Counted from the stretch's first letter, positions 53,149 through 62,640 are shown. The stretch: 64,000 nucleotides of DNA from Janthinobacterium sp. PAMC25594 (GCF_019443505.1 NZ_CP080377.1:5208001-5272000); one strand, 5' to 3'. Made by a program: numbers and translations. The notes: generated by a model not told the origin, from the letters alone.

Positions 53149-54222
53149 ATGGCTAAGTTTAAACTTGCGCTGGGTGTCCTGGCTTCCCTGCTGTTTGCGT
53201 TGGCGCCGGCTGCGGCCGTGCACGCCAAAGAAGCGAACGGCAAATCCTCAGCCTCCAAGAAACACAACACCAAGAAAGTCAAAGTCGTGCTGCGCAAGGG
53301 CACGACGGCCGCGCCGCGCGAAAAGAGCGTGCGCCGGGTCGTCATGGTGCGCGGCAAACGCAAGGTCATCTATCAAAAAGTCAGCAGCGTGGCCGTGCCC
53401 ATGGCCGCACCGATGCCCACCATGGGCGATCTGGCGGGCCTGAACCTCACGCGCGATCCGCTCGACTTGAAATCGAGCGTGGCGCTGGTGCTGGACCAGG
53501 CCAATTCGGAAGTGCTGTTTGAAAAGAATTCGAATGTCGCCCTGCCCATCGCCTCCATCACCAAGATGATGACGGGCCTGGTCGTGGTCGAAGCACGTCA
53601 GGACATGGATGAATTGCTGACGATTACGGACGAGGACGTCGACCGTGCCAAGTTCAGCAGCTCACGCCTGAAAGTGGGTTCGCAATTGACGCGCGCGAAT
53701 ATGCTGCATATCGCCCTGATGAGTTCGGAAAACCGCGCCGCCTCGGCGCTGGGCCGCAATTATCCGGGCGGCTTGCCCGCGTTTGTCGACGCCATGAACA
53801 GCAAGGCGCGCCAGCTGGGCATGATGGATACGCATTACGTCGATTCCAGCGGCTTGTCGAAAATGAACGTGGCCAGCGCGCGCGACCTGGGCAAGCTGGC
53901 CATGGCCGCCTTCCGCCATCCGCTGCTGCGCCAATACTCGACGGACCCGAAAGCCATCGTCGAAGCCAGCGGCCAGCCCATGCAGTTCGGCAATACGAAT
54001 CATCTGGTGGCGAATCCCGGCTGGGAAATCGGCTTGCAAAAGACGGGCTTTATTAATGAGGCGGGACGTTGCCTGATGATGCAGGCCGTCATCGAAGGAC
54101 GGGCCGTGATCATGGTCTTCCTCGACTCAAAAGGGAAACAGTCGCGCACGGCCGACGCGGGGCGCATGCGCAAGTGGCTGGAAGCATTGAAACCTGCCAA
54201 CATGAGCCTGCCCGGCGGTTAA
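53149..54222 (+). CDS. pbpG: D-alanyl-D-alanine endopeptidase, PBP7-type (S11 family)
   Basis: A 357-aa protein with a signal peptide (MAKFKLALGVLASLLFALAPAAAVHA) and a basic Lys/Arg-rich linker (residues about 35-80). The penicillin-binding domain follows: SITK with Ser136 and Lys139, SEN in MSSENRAAS, and KTG at Lys298. It trims peptidoglycan cross-links in the periplasm. The basic linker may bind peptidoglycan or the envelope. GGGG lies upstream of the ATG. A hairpin repeat begins just before its stop. Confidence 0.92.
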   Translation: MAKFKLALGVLASLLFALAPAAAVHAKEANGKSSASKKHNTKKVKVVLRKGTTAAPREKSVRRVVMVRGKRKVIYQKVSSVAVPMAAPMPTMGDLAGLNLTRDPLDLKSSVALVLDQANSEVLFEKNSNVALPIASITKMMTGLVVVEARQDMDELLTITDEDVDRAKFSSSRLKVGSQLTRANMLHIALMSSENRAASALGRNYPGGLPAFVDAMNSKARQLGMMDTHYVDSSGLSKMNVASARDLGKLAMAAFRHPLLRQYSTDPKAIVEASGQPMQFGNTNHLVANPGWEIGLQKTGFINEAGRCLMMQAVIEGRAVIMVFLDSKGKQSRTADAGRMRKWLEALKPANMSLPGG

Positions 54223-54302
54223 AAATGTCCATGGCTGCGTTGCACTAACTCGCCGTACTAGTCGTACTGTCTTCGTTAGTGCGCCTTGCCCTGAACATTT
54301 TT
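54221..54302. repeat. Long imperfect hairpin repeat, copy 3
   Basis: Same core as copies at 6461 and 7551. Outer arms AAAAATGT / ACATTTTT and inner arms CACTAAC / GTTAGTG pair perfectly, although their sequence differs from copy 1. Confidence 0.82.
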
Positions 54303-54315
54303 ATACGGCAGTGCT

Positions 54316-55095
54316 TTAGTCTTGGGGAATGAATCCCAGGGTGACGGAAATCTGGTTCGCCGTTTCCACCAGATCCCCCAGCCACTCATCCTGCAGGCGG
54401 TCGGCTGGCGCCGAGATCGACAGGCCGGCGATCAGCTTGCCCGAGTCGTCGCGGATGCCTGCGGCCATGCAGCGCACGCCCAGTTCCAACTCTTCATTGT
54501 CGCGCGCATAGCCGCGCTCGCGCACAAGGCTCAGTTCGCGTTCGAGTTTTTGCAGATCCGTGATGGAATTCTTGTTGTGCCCGGCCAGGCCCGTGCGCGT
54601 GGCGTACGCGCGGATGGCTTTTGGCTCATCGACGGAGAGGAATAATTTACCGGTCGAAGTCAGGTGCAGCGGACCACGGCCACCGATGGCGCGCACCACC
54701 TGCATGCCCGAGCGCTCGGAAAAGGCGCGGTCGATGTAGACGATCTCGTCGCCCTGGCGCACGGACAGGTTGATCGTTTGCTGGGTTTTCTTGTGCAGCT
54801 GGCGCATGAAGTCCAGCGCCGCCTCGCGCACGCTGAGGCGGCTTTTCACGACATTGCCCAGTTCCAGCAGGCGCATGCCCAGCCGGTACGTGCCAGGTTC
54901 GATGCGGTCGACAAAGCGCGTCAGCACCATGTCGTTGAGGATGCGGTGCGCCGTCGAGGGGTGCAGGCCGGAAACTTTCGACAATTCCTTCAGGCTGACC
55001 GGGTCGGAATATTTGGCCAGGGCATCGAGCAGGGCGACCATGCGTTCGATCACCTGGATCGTCGTCTTCGGGGCAGCGACCGGTTCAATTTTCAT
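54316..55095 (-). CDS. IclR-family transcriptional regulator
   Basis: A 259-aa protein with an N-terminal HTH (VSLKELSKVSGLHPSTAHRILN, residues about 33-55) and a C-terminal effector domain with IGGRGPLHLTSTGKLFL and CMAAGIRDDSGKLIAGLSIS, the IclR signature. Its targets and ligand cannot be inferred. It is divergent from dgkA and downstream of a hairpin repeat. Confidence 0.92.
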   Translation of the reverse strand: MKIEPVAAPKTTIQVIERMVALLDALAKYSDPVSLKELSKVSGLHPSTAHRILNDMVLTRFVDRIEPGTYRLGMRLLELGNVVKSRLSVREAALDFMRQLHKKTQQTINLSVRQGDEIVYIDRAFSERSGMQVVRAIGGRGPLHLTSTGKLFLSVDEPKAIRAYATRTGLAGHNKNSITDLQKLERELSLVRERGYARDNEELELGVRCMAAGIRDDSGKLIAGLSISAPADRLQDEWLGDLVETANQISVTLGFIPQD

Positions 55096-55183
55096 GATGG
55101 ATTTGGTGCGATGCAGTATTCATACATCTTTATACCATGATGTGAAAAAATAGTGAAATGTTCCGAGATATTCAGCGAATAAA

Positions 55184-55214
55184 TTGTCACAATTCTCATG
55201 TTGGACGTCATAAT
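55184..55214 (+). promoter_or_regulatory. Promoter candidate for dgkA
   Basis: TTGTCA (55184-55189) and CATAAT (55209-55214) with a long 19-bp spacer. A start near 55221 would exclude ATG 55198 and supports ATG 55249. Confidence 0.4.
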
Positions 55215-55248
55215 TGGCGGCTGGATGGACTTTAAACCATGGAAAACT

Positions 55249-55632
55249 ATGCAACCTGTCAATGAATTCAAGAGCAAGAGCGGCTTGAAACGGATTTTCT
55301 CCGCCTTTTTCTACTCGCTCGACGGCTTGAAGGCGGCTTGGCGCCATGAACATGCGTTCCGCCAGGAACTGGGCTTGTTCGTCGTCGGCACGGTAATCGC
55401 CTTGCTGCTGCGCATATCCGCCTTTGAAAAACTGGTGCTGATCGGCGTGCTGCTGCTGGTCTTGATCGTCGAATTGATCAATTCCGCGCTGGAAGCCGTG
55501 GTCGACCGCATCTCGCTTGAACTTCATCCGTTGTCGAAAAACGCCAAGGACTTCGGCAGCGCCGCCGTGTTGCTGACCTGCATCCTGGCCTTTGCCACCT
55601 GGACCGTTGTATTGTTCAACCGTTTTTATTGA
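55249..55632 (+). CDS. dgkA: Diacylglycerol kinase
   Basis: A 127-aa protein with three membrane helices and the DgkA motif AAWRHEHAFRQELGLFV, followed by IVELINSALEAVVDRIS, in which the Glu-Asn pair binds Mg-ATP. It phosphorylates diacylglycerol in the inner membrane, recycling it to phosphatidic acid. ATG 55249 (MQPVNEFKSKSG) is chosen because related proteins start close to this sequence and GGAAA precedes it; earlier ATGs at 55198 and 55225 lie before or near the likely transcription start. Confidence 0.92.
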   Translation: MQPVNEFKSKSGLKRIFSAFFYSLDGLKAAWRHEHAFRQELGLFVVGTVIALLLRISAFEKLVLIGVLLLVLIVELINSALEAVVDRISLELHPLSKNAKDFGSAAVLLTCILAFATWTVVLFNRFY

Positions 55633-55750
55633 ACACCTGTCAAAACCTACTGCGCGTCGCGATTTGCGGCCTGCGATGCTCACTGTGCGTTCGCACAGCT
55701 GCGCTTCTCGGCCACAACTCACTGCCGCTCGCTACGGTTTTGTCAGGCGT
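55633..55750. repeat. MITE-like inverted-repeat element
   Basis: About 118 bp with imperfect ends ACACCTGTCAAAACC and GGTTTTGTCAGGCGT (13 of 15 positions complementary) and an inner perfect hairpin CTGTGCG TT CGCACAG at 55683-55698. It abuts the dgkA stop. Only one copy lies in the window, so mobility is an inference. Confidence 0.55.
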
Positions 55751-55782
55751 CTTAACTGCTAAATCCCCGTTGCGCGTCGTCC

Positions 55783-55801
55783 ATATGCGAAAATCGCATA
55801 T
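55783..55801. promoter_or_regulatory. Palindrome upstream of the sulfate-binding protein gene
   Basis: ATATGCGA (55783-55790), AAA, TCGCATAT (55794-55801): a perfect 8-3-8 inverted repeat, 85 bases before ATG 55886. Candidate operator of a sulfur regulator. Confidence 0.5.
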
Positions 55802-55885
55802 CAAACGGCGAAACGCTTCGTTCTCTTTGCGGCCGTTGCACCGTAATCTGGTGGCTCTGAAAGTTCAACCATACGGGGATCTTAG

Positions 55886-56890
55886 ATGCTGTCGAAAAAA
55901 ATCATCATTGCCGCCGCCATCAGCGCGTTTGCCATTCTGCAGACGGCGCAGGCTGCCGATATCACCCTGCTCAACGTGTCGTATGACCCGACGCGCGAGC
56001 TGTACCAGGATGTGAACACGGCATTTGCCAAGGAGTGGAAAGGCAAGACGGGCGACAACGTCAAGATCAAGCAATCGCATGGCGGTTCCGGCAAGCAGGC
56101 GCGCGCCGTCATCGACGGCCTGGAAGCGGACGTGGTGACCTTGGCCCTGGCCTACGACATCGATGCGCTGGCCGAGCACAAGCTGCTGGCCACCGACTGG
56201 CAAAAACGCCTGACGCACAACAGCTCGCCTTACACCTCGACCATCGTGTTCCTGGTGCGCAAGGGCAACCCGAAAGGCATCAAGGATTGGAACGACCTGG
56301 TCAAGCCGGGCGTGTCCGTCATCACGCCGAACCCGAAAACTTCGGGTGGTGCCCGCTGGAACCATCTGGCCGCGTGGGGTTACGCGCTGCGCCAGCCGGG
56401 CGGCAACGAAGCGAAGGCCAGGGATTTCCTCGGCAAACTGTATAAAAACGTGCCCGTGCTCGATTCCGGCGCGCGCGGCGCCACCACCACCTTCGTCGAA
56501 CGGGGTATCGGCGACGTGCTGATCGCCTGGGAAAACGAGGCCTATCTCGCCGTCAAGGAACTGGGCCCGACCAAGTTCGACATCATCACGCCGTCCGTCA
56601 GCATCCTGGCCGAGCCGCCCGTGGCCGTCGTCGACAAGTTTGCCGACAAGCACGGCACGCGCAAGGTGGCCGAGGCTTACCTGAACTACCTGTACACGGA
56701 CGAAGCGCAAGACATCATCGCCAAGAATTACTACCGTCCCGCAACGGACAAGGCGGCGAAGAAATACGCGTCGCAGTTCGCCAAGGTCAACCTGTTCACC
56801 ATCGAGCAAGTGGCCGGTGGCTGGACGGCGGCCCAGAAGGCGCACTTTGCCGACGGCGGCATCTTCGACCAGATCTATCAGCCGAAGTAA
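55886..56890 (+). CDS. sbp: Sulfate ABC transporter substrate-binding protein
   Basis: A 334-aa protein with a signal peptide ([25 protein letters not shown]). It has [39 protein letters not shown] and [22 protein letters not shown], the classic Sbp/CysP motifs that bind sulfate. It delivers sulfate to CysTWA, encoded 1.6 kb downstream. A hydrolase and a peroxiredoxin gene lie between. Confidence 0.96.
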   Translation: MLSKKIIIAAAISAFAILQTAQAADITLLNVSYDPTRELYQDVNTAFAKEWKGKTGDNVKIKQSHGGSGKQARAVIDGLEADVVTLALAYDIDALAEHKLLATDWQKRLTHNSSPYTSTIVFLVRKGNPKGIKDWNDLVKPGVSVITPNPKTSGGARWNHLAAWGYALRQPGGNEAKARDFLGKLYKNVPVLDSGARGATTTFVERGIGDVLIAWENEAYLAVKELGPTKFDIITPSVSILAEPPVAVVDKFADKHGTRKVAEAYLNYLYTDEAQDIIAKNYYRPATDKAAKKYASQFAKVNLFTIEQVAGGWTAAQKAHFADGGIFDQIYQPK

Positions 56891-56943
56891 TCTTCACCGG
56901 CAGGCGGCAACGCTTGCCGGAATCGATCACGCAAGGACACATC

Positions 56944-57510
56944 ATGGCGCTGCGCAGCTTTTCCGATTACCGGGTACTGATCGTGCCGGGCTTGCATAAC
57001 AGCGGTCCCGAGCACTGGCAGAGCCGCTGGCAGCGCCTGTATCCGCAATTCGAGCGGGTCGAGCAGGATGACTGGAACGCACCCGAGCTGGCCACTTGGT
57101 CGGCGCGCCTGGACCAGGTGCGGCGGCAAGATGCGCGCCCGACCCTGATCGTCGCCCACAGCTTCGGCTGCCTGGCGACGGCGCACAGCCTGGCGCGCGA
57201 CCCGCAGGGCGTGGCCGGCGTGCTGCTGGTGGGACCGGCCGACCCGGACAAGTTTGGCGTGGCGCAAGCCTTGCCGCAAAAGCGCCTGCCTTGCCCCGGC
57301 ATCTTGATCGCCAGCCAGACGGACCCGTGGATGACGGCCGAACACGCGGCGCAGTGGGCGCGGCGCTGGAATTGCAAGTACATCGATGGCGGAGAGCTCG
57401 GCCACATCAACGCCGAATCGCGCCTTGGCGACTGGGTCTACGGTCAGGCGCAACTGCAAACGCTGTTTGATCTGGCGCAAAGCGACAAACGCCACCGTCA
57501 GGCAGCCTGA
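56944..57510 (+). CDS. RBBP9/YdeN-family serine hydrolase
   Basis: A 188-aa alpha/beta hydrolase with VLIVPGLHNSGPEHWQSRW at the N-terminus, the nucleophile elbow AHSFGCLAT and the C-terminal His in GELGHINAES. Small enzymes of this family are found in many sulfur-uptake neighbourhoods, but their substrates are poorly known. AAGGA lies upstream. It is 53 bases after sbp and followed 42 bases later by the peroxiredoxin gene. Confidence 0.85.
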   Translation: MALRSFSDYRVLIVPGLHNSGPEHWQSRWQRLYPQFERVEQDDWNAPELATWSARLDQVRRQDARPTLIVAHSFGCLATAHSLARDPQGVAGVLLVGPADPDKFGVAQALPQKRLPCPGILIASQTDPWMTAEHAAQWARRWNCKYIDGGELGHINAESRLGDWVYGQAQLQTLFDLAQSDKRHRQAA

Positions 57511-57552
57511 TACGACGAACATCCCGCTACACAACTTCACAAGGAGATCACG

Positions 57553-58191
57553 ATGACCTTACGCCTGGGCGATGTCGCCCCTGATTTTGAACAAGACAGC
57601 TCGATCGGTACGCTCAAGTTCCATGAGTGGGCCGGCAATTCCTGGGTGGTGCTGTTTTCCCACCCGGCCGACTTTACCCCCGTGTGCACGACGGAACTGG
57701 GCCTGACGGCCAAGCTCAAGCCGGAATTCGACAAGCGCAACGTGAAGGCCATCGCCCTGTCCGTGGACGCGGCCGAGTCGCACAAGAGCTGGATCAAGGA
57801 TATCGAAGAGACGCAAAACACGGTGGTGGGCTTCCCCATCATCGCCGACGTCGACAAAAAGGTATCGGTGCTGTACGACATGATCCACCCGGAACAGTCC
57901 GTCACGGCCACCGTGCGCTCCGTCTTCATCATCGACCCGAACAAGAAAGTACGGCTGATCCTCACGTATCCGCTCAGTACGGGCCGCAACTTCAATGAAA
58001 TCCTGCGCGTCATCGATGCCCTGCAGCTGACGGATGGCTACACGGTGGCCACGCCCGGTAACTGGCAAGACGGCGACGACGTCATCATTCCATTGACCGT
58101 GCAAGATCCGGATGTGATCAAGCAAAAATATCCGAAGGGCTTTACGGCTGCCAAGCCATACTTGCGCTTGACGCTGCAGCCGAACAGGTAA
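57553..58191 (+). CDS. 1-Cys peroxiredoxin (Prx6-type)
   Basis: A 212-aa protein with the peroxidatic Cys at C45 in HPADFTPVCTTE and a Prx6-like long C-terminal region (PGNWQDGDDVIIP, ending AKPYLRLTLQPNR). It reduces peroxides using a single active Cys. AAGGAGAT precedes the ATG. It sits between sbp and cysTWA, suggesting a link between sulfur uptake and oxidative stress. A 66-bp structured repeat begins four bases after the stop. Confidence 0.94.
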   Translation: MTLRLGDVAPDFEQDSSIGTLKFHEWAGNSWVVLFSHPADFTPVCTTELGLTAKLKPEFDKRNVKAIALSVDAAESHKSWIKDIEETQNTVVGFPIIADVDKKVSVLYDMIHPEQSVTATVRSVFIIDPNKKVRLILTYPLSTGRNFNEILRVIDALQLTDGYTVATPGNWQDGDDVIIPLTVQDPDVIKQKYPKGFTAAKPYLRLTLQPNR

Positions 58192-58195
58192 GAAC

Positions 58196-58261
58196 GGGGT
58201 CAGTCGCTTCGCGATTGAAATGCGTTCTACTAGGACGCATTTCCCCGCCGGGTCTGACCCC
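58196..58261 (+). repeat. 66-bp GGGGTCAG structured element, copy 2
   Basis: Same ends and length as the element at 25920. The inner arms (58217-58229 and 58231-58243) pair over 13 positions with one G-T, although their sequence differs from copy 1. A smaller TCGC/GCGA hairpin lies before them. Confidence 0.85.
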
Positions 58262-58316
58262 AGCCGTCAAGGTGTTGGGTTAAGTGTGTGCCCACCCCAA
58301 CCCCACCTCAAAAGCC

Positions 58317-58350
58317 GGGGTCGGACCCGCAGGGTCCGACCCCTTTTTTT
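58317..58350 (+). terminator. GGGGTCGG palindrome acting as terminator
   Basis: GGGGTCGGACCC (58317-58328) and GGGTCCGACCCC (58332-58343) with loop GCA, followed by seven T. It resembles the short repeat at 3493, with a compensating base-pair change in the stem. Confidence 0.85.
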
Positions 58351-58479
58351 CGTCCGTCGATTCTGCAAGCAAGTATGCAAAATCCATCTAAGCAAATGAG
58401 AAATGGTTAGTTCTTTTTATAACGAATGCATGTGAATATTGCACCTTATAACTCAAAAATGTAATAAGAAGGGGTTTCT

Positions 58480-59349
58480 ATGTCTGCAGCATCAGCATCA
58501 GCAGCACCGATCAAGGCGCGCGGAGCGCCGTTTCGGGTCATGCCGGGTTTTAAGCTGTCATTGGGCTTCACGCTCTTTTACCTGGCCCTGATCGTTCTCA
58601 TTCCGCTGTCGTCGGTGTTCCTGAAAACCTTCACCATGACGTGGGATGCCTTCTTCAGCGCCGTCACGTCCGATCGCGTGATGGCGTCATACCGGCTGAC
58701 ATTTGGCGCTTCGCTGATCGCCGCCCTGCTGAACGTGGTGTTTGGCGGCATCCTGGCCTGGGTGCTGGTGCGCTATAAATTCCCCGGCAAGCGCATCATC
58801 GATGCGCTGGTCGACTTGCCGTTCGCCTTGCCGACGGCCGTGGCCGGCATCACCCTGACGGCCCTGTATTCGTCGAACGGCTGGTTCGGCCAGTTCATCG
58901 AAGGCGTACTGGGCATCAAGGTGGCGTTCACGCCGCTGGGCGTGGTGGTGGCGCTGACCTTCATCGGCTTGCCGTTTGTCGTGCGCACCGTGCAACCGGT
59001 GCTGGAAGACGCGGAAAAGGAACTGGAAGAAGCGGCCGCCAGCCTGGGCGCCAATTCCCTGCAAACGTTTATCCGCGTCATCTTTCCCACGATTCTGCCC
59101 TCCTTGCTGACGGGCTTTGCGCTGGCCTTCGCCCGCGCCACGGGCGAGTACGGTTCCGTGATCTTTATCGCCGGCAACATGCCGATGGTGTCGGAAATCA
59201 CGCCGCTGTTCATTATTACCAAGCTGGAGCAATACGATTACGCGGGCGCCACGGCCATTGCCGTGGTGATGCTGGTGGTGTCCTTCCTGCTGTTGTTGAC
59301 GATTAACCTGTTGCAAGCATGGACGCGCGGAAAGGCGAAGAAATCATGA
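58480..59349 (+). CDS. cysT: Sulfate ABC transporter permease CysT
   Basis: A 289-aa protein with six membrane segments. It has [21 protein letters not shown] and the permease loop [23 protein letters not shown]. It forms the channel with CysW. AAGGGGT lies upstream of the ATG. A TATAAC box at 58447-58452 without a good -35 would suit activation by CysB. Confidence 0.95.
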   Translation: MSAASASAAPIKARGAPFRVMPGFKLSLGFTLFYLALIVLIPLSSVFLKTFTMTWDAFFSAVTSDRVMASYRLTFGASLIAALLNVVFGGILAWVLVRYKFPGKRIIDALVDLPFALPTAVAGITLTALYSSNGWFGQFIEGVLGIKVAFTPLGVVVALTFIGLPFVVRTVQPVLEDAEKELEEAAASLGANSLQTFIRVIFPTILPSLLTGFALAFARATGEYGSVIFIAGNMPMVSEITPLFIITKLEQYDYAGATAIAVVMLVVSFLLLLTINLLQAWTRGKAKKS

Positions 59350-60272
59350 GTACGAATATCACCGCCGTGGCGACTGTGGAAGATACGCCGCCAAAAGCGC
59401 GCCGTTTCGAACCGAATGTCGGCCCCGTCGTGCTGGAGCCATTGTGGGTGCGCACGGTATTGATCACCATCGCCCTGCTGTTCCTGACGGCGTTCCTGAT
59501 CGTGCCCCTGGTGGCCGTGTTTGCCGAAGCGTTCAAGAAGGGCTGGGAAGCGTACATCGCCGCCATCATCGATCCGGACGCGATTTCGGCCATCAAGCTG
59601 ACCCTGATCACGGCCGCCATCGCCGTGCCGCTGAACCTGGTGTTCGGCGTGGCGGCGTCCTGGTGCATCGCCAAGTTCGAGTTTCGCGGCAAGAGCATCC
59701 TGCTGACCCTGATCGACTTGCCGTTTTCCGTCTCGCCCGTGATTTCCGGCCTGATCTATGTGCTGATGTTCGGCGCCCAGGGCTGGTTCGGTCCGTGGCT
59801 GCAGGAACACGACATCAAGATATTGTTCGCCGTGCCCGGCATCGTGCTGGCGACCATCTTCATTACCTTCCCCTTCGTCGCGCGCGAATTGATCCCGCTG
59901 ATGCAGTCGCAGGGCAGTGAAGAGGAAGAGGCTGCCCTCGTGCTGGGCGCCTCGGGCTGGAACACGTTCCGCCGGGTGACTTTGCCCAACATCAAGTGGG
60001 GCTTGCTGTATGGCGTGATCCTGTGTAACGCCCGCGCCATGGGCGAGTTCGGCGCCGTGTCCGTCGTCTCCGGCCATATCCGCGGCGAAACGAACACCAT
60101 GCCGCTGCAGGTGGAGATTCTGTACAACGAGTACAACTTCGCCGCCGCGTTTGCCGTCGCCTCGCTGCTGGCCTTGCTGGCCCTGGTGACCCTGGCCTTG
60201 AAAGCCTTTATTGAGTGGCGTTTGAACGAGAGCGACGCCGACGATTCCGCCTTACGTTCCACGGAGCACTGA
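59346..60272 (+). CDS. cysW: Sulfate ABC transporter permease CysW
   Basis: A 308-aa protein with six membrane segments after a 45-residue leader, and the EAA-type loop [24 protein letters not shown]. It pairs with CysT. ATG 59346 overlaps the cysT stop (ATGA). Confidence 0.94.
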   Translation: MSTNITAVATVEDTPPKARRFEPNVGPVVLEPLWVRTVLITIALLFLTAFLIVPLVAVFAEAFKKGWEAYIAAIIDPDAISAIKLTLITAAIAVPLNLVFGVAASWCIAKFEFRGKSILLTLIDLPFSVSPVISGLIYVLMFGAQGWFGPWLQEHDIKILFAVPGIVLATIFITFPFVARELIPLMQSQGSEEEEAALVLGASGWNTFRRVTLPNIKWGLLYGVILCNARAMGEFGAVSVVSGHIRGETNTMPLQVEILYNEYNFAAAFAVASLLALLALVTLALKAFIEWRLNESDADDSALRSTEH

Positions 60273-60273
60273 T

Positions 60274-61344
60274 ATGACCATCGTAGTTAAAAACATCCAC
60301 AAGCGCTTCGGCGATTTCGTCGCCCTCGACAATATCTCGCTGGACTTTCCCGCCGGCGAATTGACGGCCCTGCTGGGCCCGTCGGGTTGCGGCAAGACGA
60401 CCTTGTTGCGCATCATTGCCGGCCTGGAACATCCGGACAGCGGCCAGGTGCTGCTCGATGCGGAAGATGCGTCGAACCGCCACGTGCGCGAGCGCCAGGT
60501 CGGTTTCGTGTTCCAGCATTACGCGCTGTTCAAGCACATGACCGTGTTTGAAAACGTGGCCTTTGGCTTGCGCGTGAAATCGCGCAGCGAGCGCCCGTCG
60601 GAAGACCAGATCCGCCGTAAAGTGAAAGATTTGCTGGAGCTGGTGCAGCTGGACTGGCTGGCCGACCGCTATCCGCCGCAGCTGTCGGGCGGACAACGCC
60701 AGCGTATCGCCCTGGCGCGCGCGCTGGCTGTGGAGCCGCGCGTGCTGCTGCTGGACGAACCGTTCGGCGCGCTCGATGCCAAGGTGCGCAAGGAATTGCG
60801 CCGCTGGCTGCGCCGCCTGCATGACGACTTGCACGTCACCAGCATTTTCGTCACGCATGACCAGGAAGAGGCGCTGGAAGTGGCCGACCAGGTCGTATTG
60901 ATGAACAAGGGCACTGTCGAGCAACTCGGTTCCCCGGAGCAAGTCTACAACCACCCGGCGTCGCCTTTCGTGTATGGCTTCCTGGGCAACGTCAACCTGT
61001 TCCATGGCCGCGTGCATGACGGTGTGATGGCGACCGGCGACGCCAGCTTCGAAGTGCCCGACTATGCGGGCGTGAGCGACAGCAAGGGCACGGCCTATGT
61101 GCGTCCGCACGACCTGGAAATCGACCGCTACACGCAGGGCGCCGAAGGCATCGTCGTGAAACTGAGCCGCGCGCATGCCATCGGCCCGCTGGCCCAGCTG
61201 GACTTGCAGCGCATCGATAACAGCGAACTGATCGAAGCGGTGATGTCGAACGAGCGGTTTACGCATCTGCAACTGAAGGAGGGCGAGACGTTAGTTGTTC
61301 GCCCGAAACGCCTCCATGTGTTCGTTGAACCAACAAGAACCTAA
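60274..61344 (+). CDS. cysA: Sulfate ABC transporter ATPase CysA
   Basis: A 356-aa ATPase with Walker [13 protein letters not shown], signature [15 protein letters not shown], Walker [14 protein letters not shown] and a C-terminal regulatory domain (TOBE-like, [14 protein letters not shown]). It powers sulfate import. It starts one base after the cysW stop and completes the transporter. Confidence 0.96.
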   Translation: MTIVVKNIHKRFGDFVALDNISLDFPAGELTALLGPSGCGKTTLLRIIAGLEHPDSGQVLLDAEDASNRHVRERQVGFVFQHYALFKHMTVFENVAFGLRVKSRSERPSEDQIRRKVKDLLELVQLDWLADRYPPQLSGGQRQRIALARALAVEPRVLLLDEPFGALDAKVRKELRRWLRRLHDDLHVTSIFVTHDQEEALEVADQVVLMNKGTVEQLGSPEQVYNHPASPFVYGFLGNVNLFHGRVHDGVMATGDASFEVPDYAGVSDSKGTAYVRPHDLEIDRYTQGAEGIVVKLSRAHAIGPLAQLDLQRIDNSELIEAVMSNERFTHLQLKEGETLVVRPKRLHVFVEPTRT

Positions 61345-61357
61345 AGGCTGAAAATAT

Positions 61358-62290
61358 ATGAACTTTCAACAACTGCGTTCGATCCGCGAAGCGGCCCGCC
61401 GCGGCTATAACCTGACGGAAGTGGCCAACGCCCTGTTCACGTCGCAGCCGGGCGTGAGCCGGCAAATCCGCGAACTCGAGGACGAGCTGGGCGTGGTCAT
61501 CTTCGAGCGCAACGGCAAGCGCTTGACGGGCTTGACGGAGCCGGGCAAGGGCATTTTGAAAATCGTCGACCGCCTCTTGATCGAGGCGGAAAACCTGCAG
61601 CAGGCCAGCCTGGAATACAGCGGCCAGACCAGTGGTACCTTGTCCGTGGCGGCCACGCACACGCAGGCGCGCTATGCGCTGCCGAAAGTGGTGCAGGGCT
61701 TCCGCGCCGCCTATCCCGACGTGCGTATTGCGCTACAACAAAGCGCGCCCGAGCACATCGCGGAATGGGTACTGTCAGGCAAGACCGATATCGGCATCGC
61801 CACGGAAGGCCTGAGCCAGTTCCCCGACCTGGTGTCGTTCCCGTGCTACCGCTGGAGCCATCTGATCGTCGTGCCGGACGGCCATCCGTTGCTCGAACAT
61901 TCGCCCATCCGCCTGGAAGACCTGGCGAAATACCCGTTGATTACCTATGACAAGGGTTTCACGGGCCGCGGCCATATCGACGACGCGTTCGCCAAGGCGG
62001 GCGTGGCCACCGATATTATTTTGACGGCCATGGATTCCGACGTCATCAAACAATATGTGGCGCTGGGCCTGGGCGTGGGCATCGTGGCCTCGATGGCCTT
62101 CGACCATGGCCGCGACAAGGGACTAAGGGCGGTAGAAGCGTCGCATCTGTTCGCCACCAACACGACGCGCCTGGCCGTGCGCCGCGGCGCCTACCTGCGT
62201 GCCTACGCCTACGAATTCATCCTGCAACTGGCGCCGGACCTGACGCGCGCCGACATCGACCGCGCCATGGCGGGCGAGGAAGCGCTCTAG
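61358..62290 (+). CDS. cysB: CysB-type LysR regulator of sulfur assimilation
   Basis: A 310-aa LysR protein with HTH NLTEVANALFTSQPGVSRQIRELEDELG and THTQARYALP at the start of the effector domain, a hallmark of CysB/Cbl proteins that bind N-acetylserine or sulfate-linked ligands. It sits 13 bases after cysA and probably activates this cluster. CysB versus Cbl cannot be fully separated here. Its stop overlaps the convergent YjbR-like gene by 4 bases. Confidence 0.9.
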   Translation: MNFQQLRSIREAARRGYNLTEVANALFTSQPGVSRQIRELEDELGVVIFERNGKRLTGLTEPGKGILKIVDRLLIEAENLQQASLEYSGQTSGTLSVAATHTQARYALPKVVQGFRAAYPDVRIALQQSAPEHIAEWVLSGKTDIGIATEGLSQFPDLVSFPCYRWSHLIVVPDGHPLLEHSPIRLEDLAKYPLITYDKGFTGRGHIDDAFAKAGVATDIILTAMDSDVIKQYVALGLGVGIVASMAFDHGRDKGLRAVEASHLFATNTTRLAVRRGAYLRAYAYEFILQLAPDLTRADIDRAMAGEEAL

Positions 62291-62640
62291 GCGATGGCCG
62301 CCCTTTGCGCGCGCGTCAGGCTGGCCACGGCGCGCGCGTAGCTATCCTGCACCAGTTCCGCCAGGTAATCGGCCGGGAAGCGCGCCACGTCGACGATGCT
62401 GACCCAGTGAAAGCGGCCCATGTAGCGGGCCGGTTTCACGCCCGGCATGTCCGTCAGCTCGATAAAGCGCTCCGCGCTGACCCTCAGGCTGAAGCGCCAT
62501 TGTTCCGGCATGCTGGTCTTGAAATACGCAAATTTTTTCCCCGCCACTGCATACACGAGGATGTTCGACGGCGCACCGTACAGCACGGCTTGCGCGCCGG
62601 GCAGGACCGCGCAAAAGTCTTTCAGTTCATCGCTTGTCAT
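62287..62640 (-). CDS. MmcQ/YjbR-family protein
   Basis: A 117-aa protein starting MTSDELKDFCAVLPGAQ, with FAYFKTSMPEQWRFSLRV and KPARYMGRFHWVSI, matching the YjbR/MmcQ fold (double-wing DNA-binding-like). Its biochemical role is unknown. It shares an ATGA overlap with the upstream DUF2314/DUF2185-like gene, so translation is coupled. Confidence 0.88.
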   Translation of the reverse strand: MTSDELKDFCAVLPGAQAVLYGAPSNILVYAVAGKKFAYFKTSMPEQWRFSLRVSAERFIELTDMPGVKPARYMGRFHWVSIVDVARFPADYLAELVQDSYARAVASLTRAQRAAIA

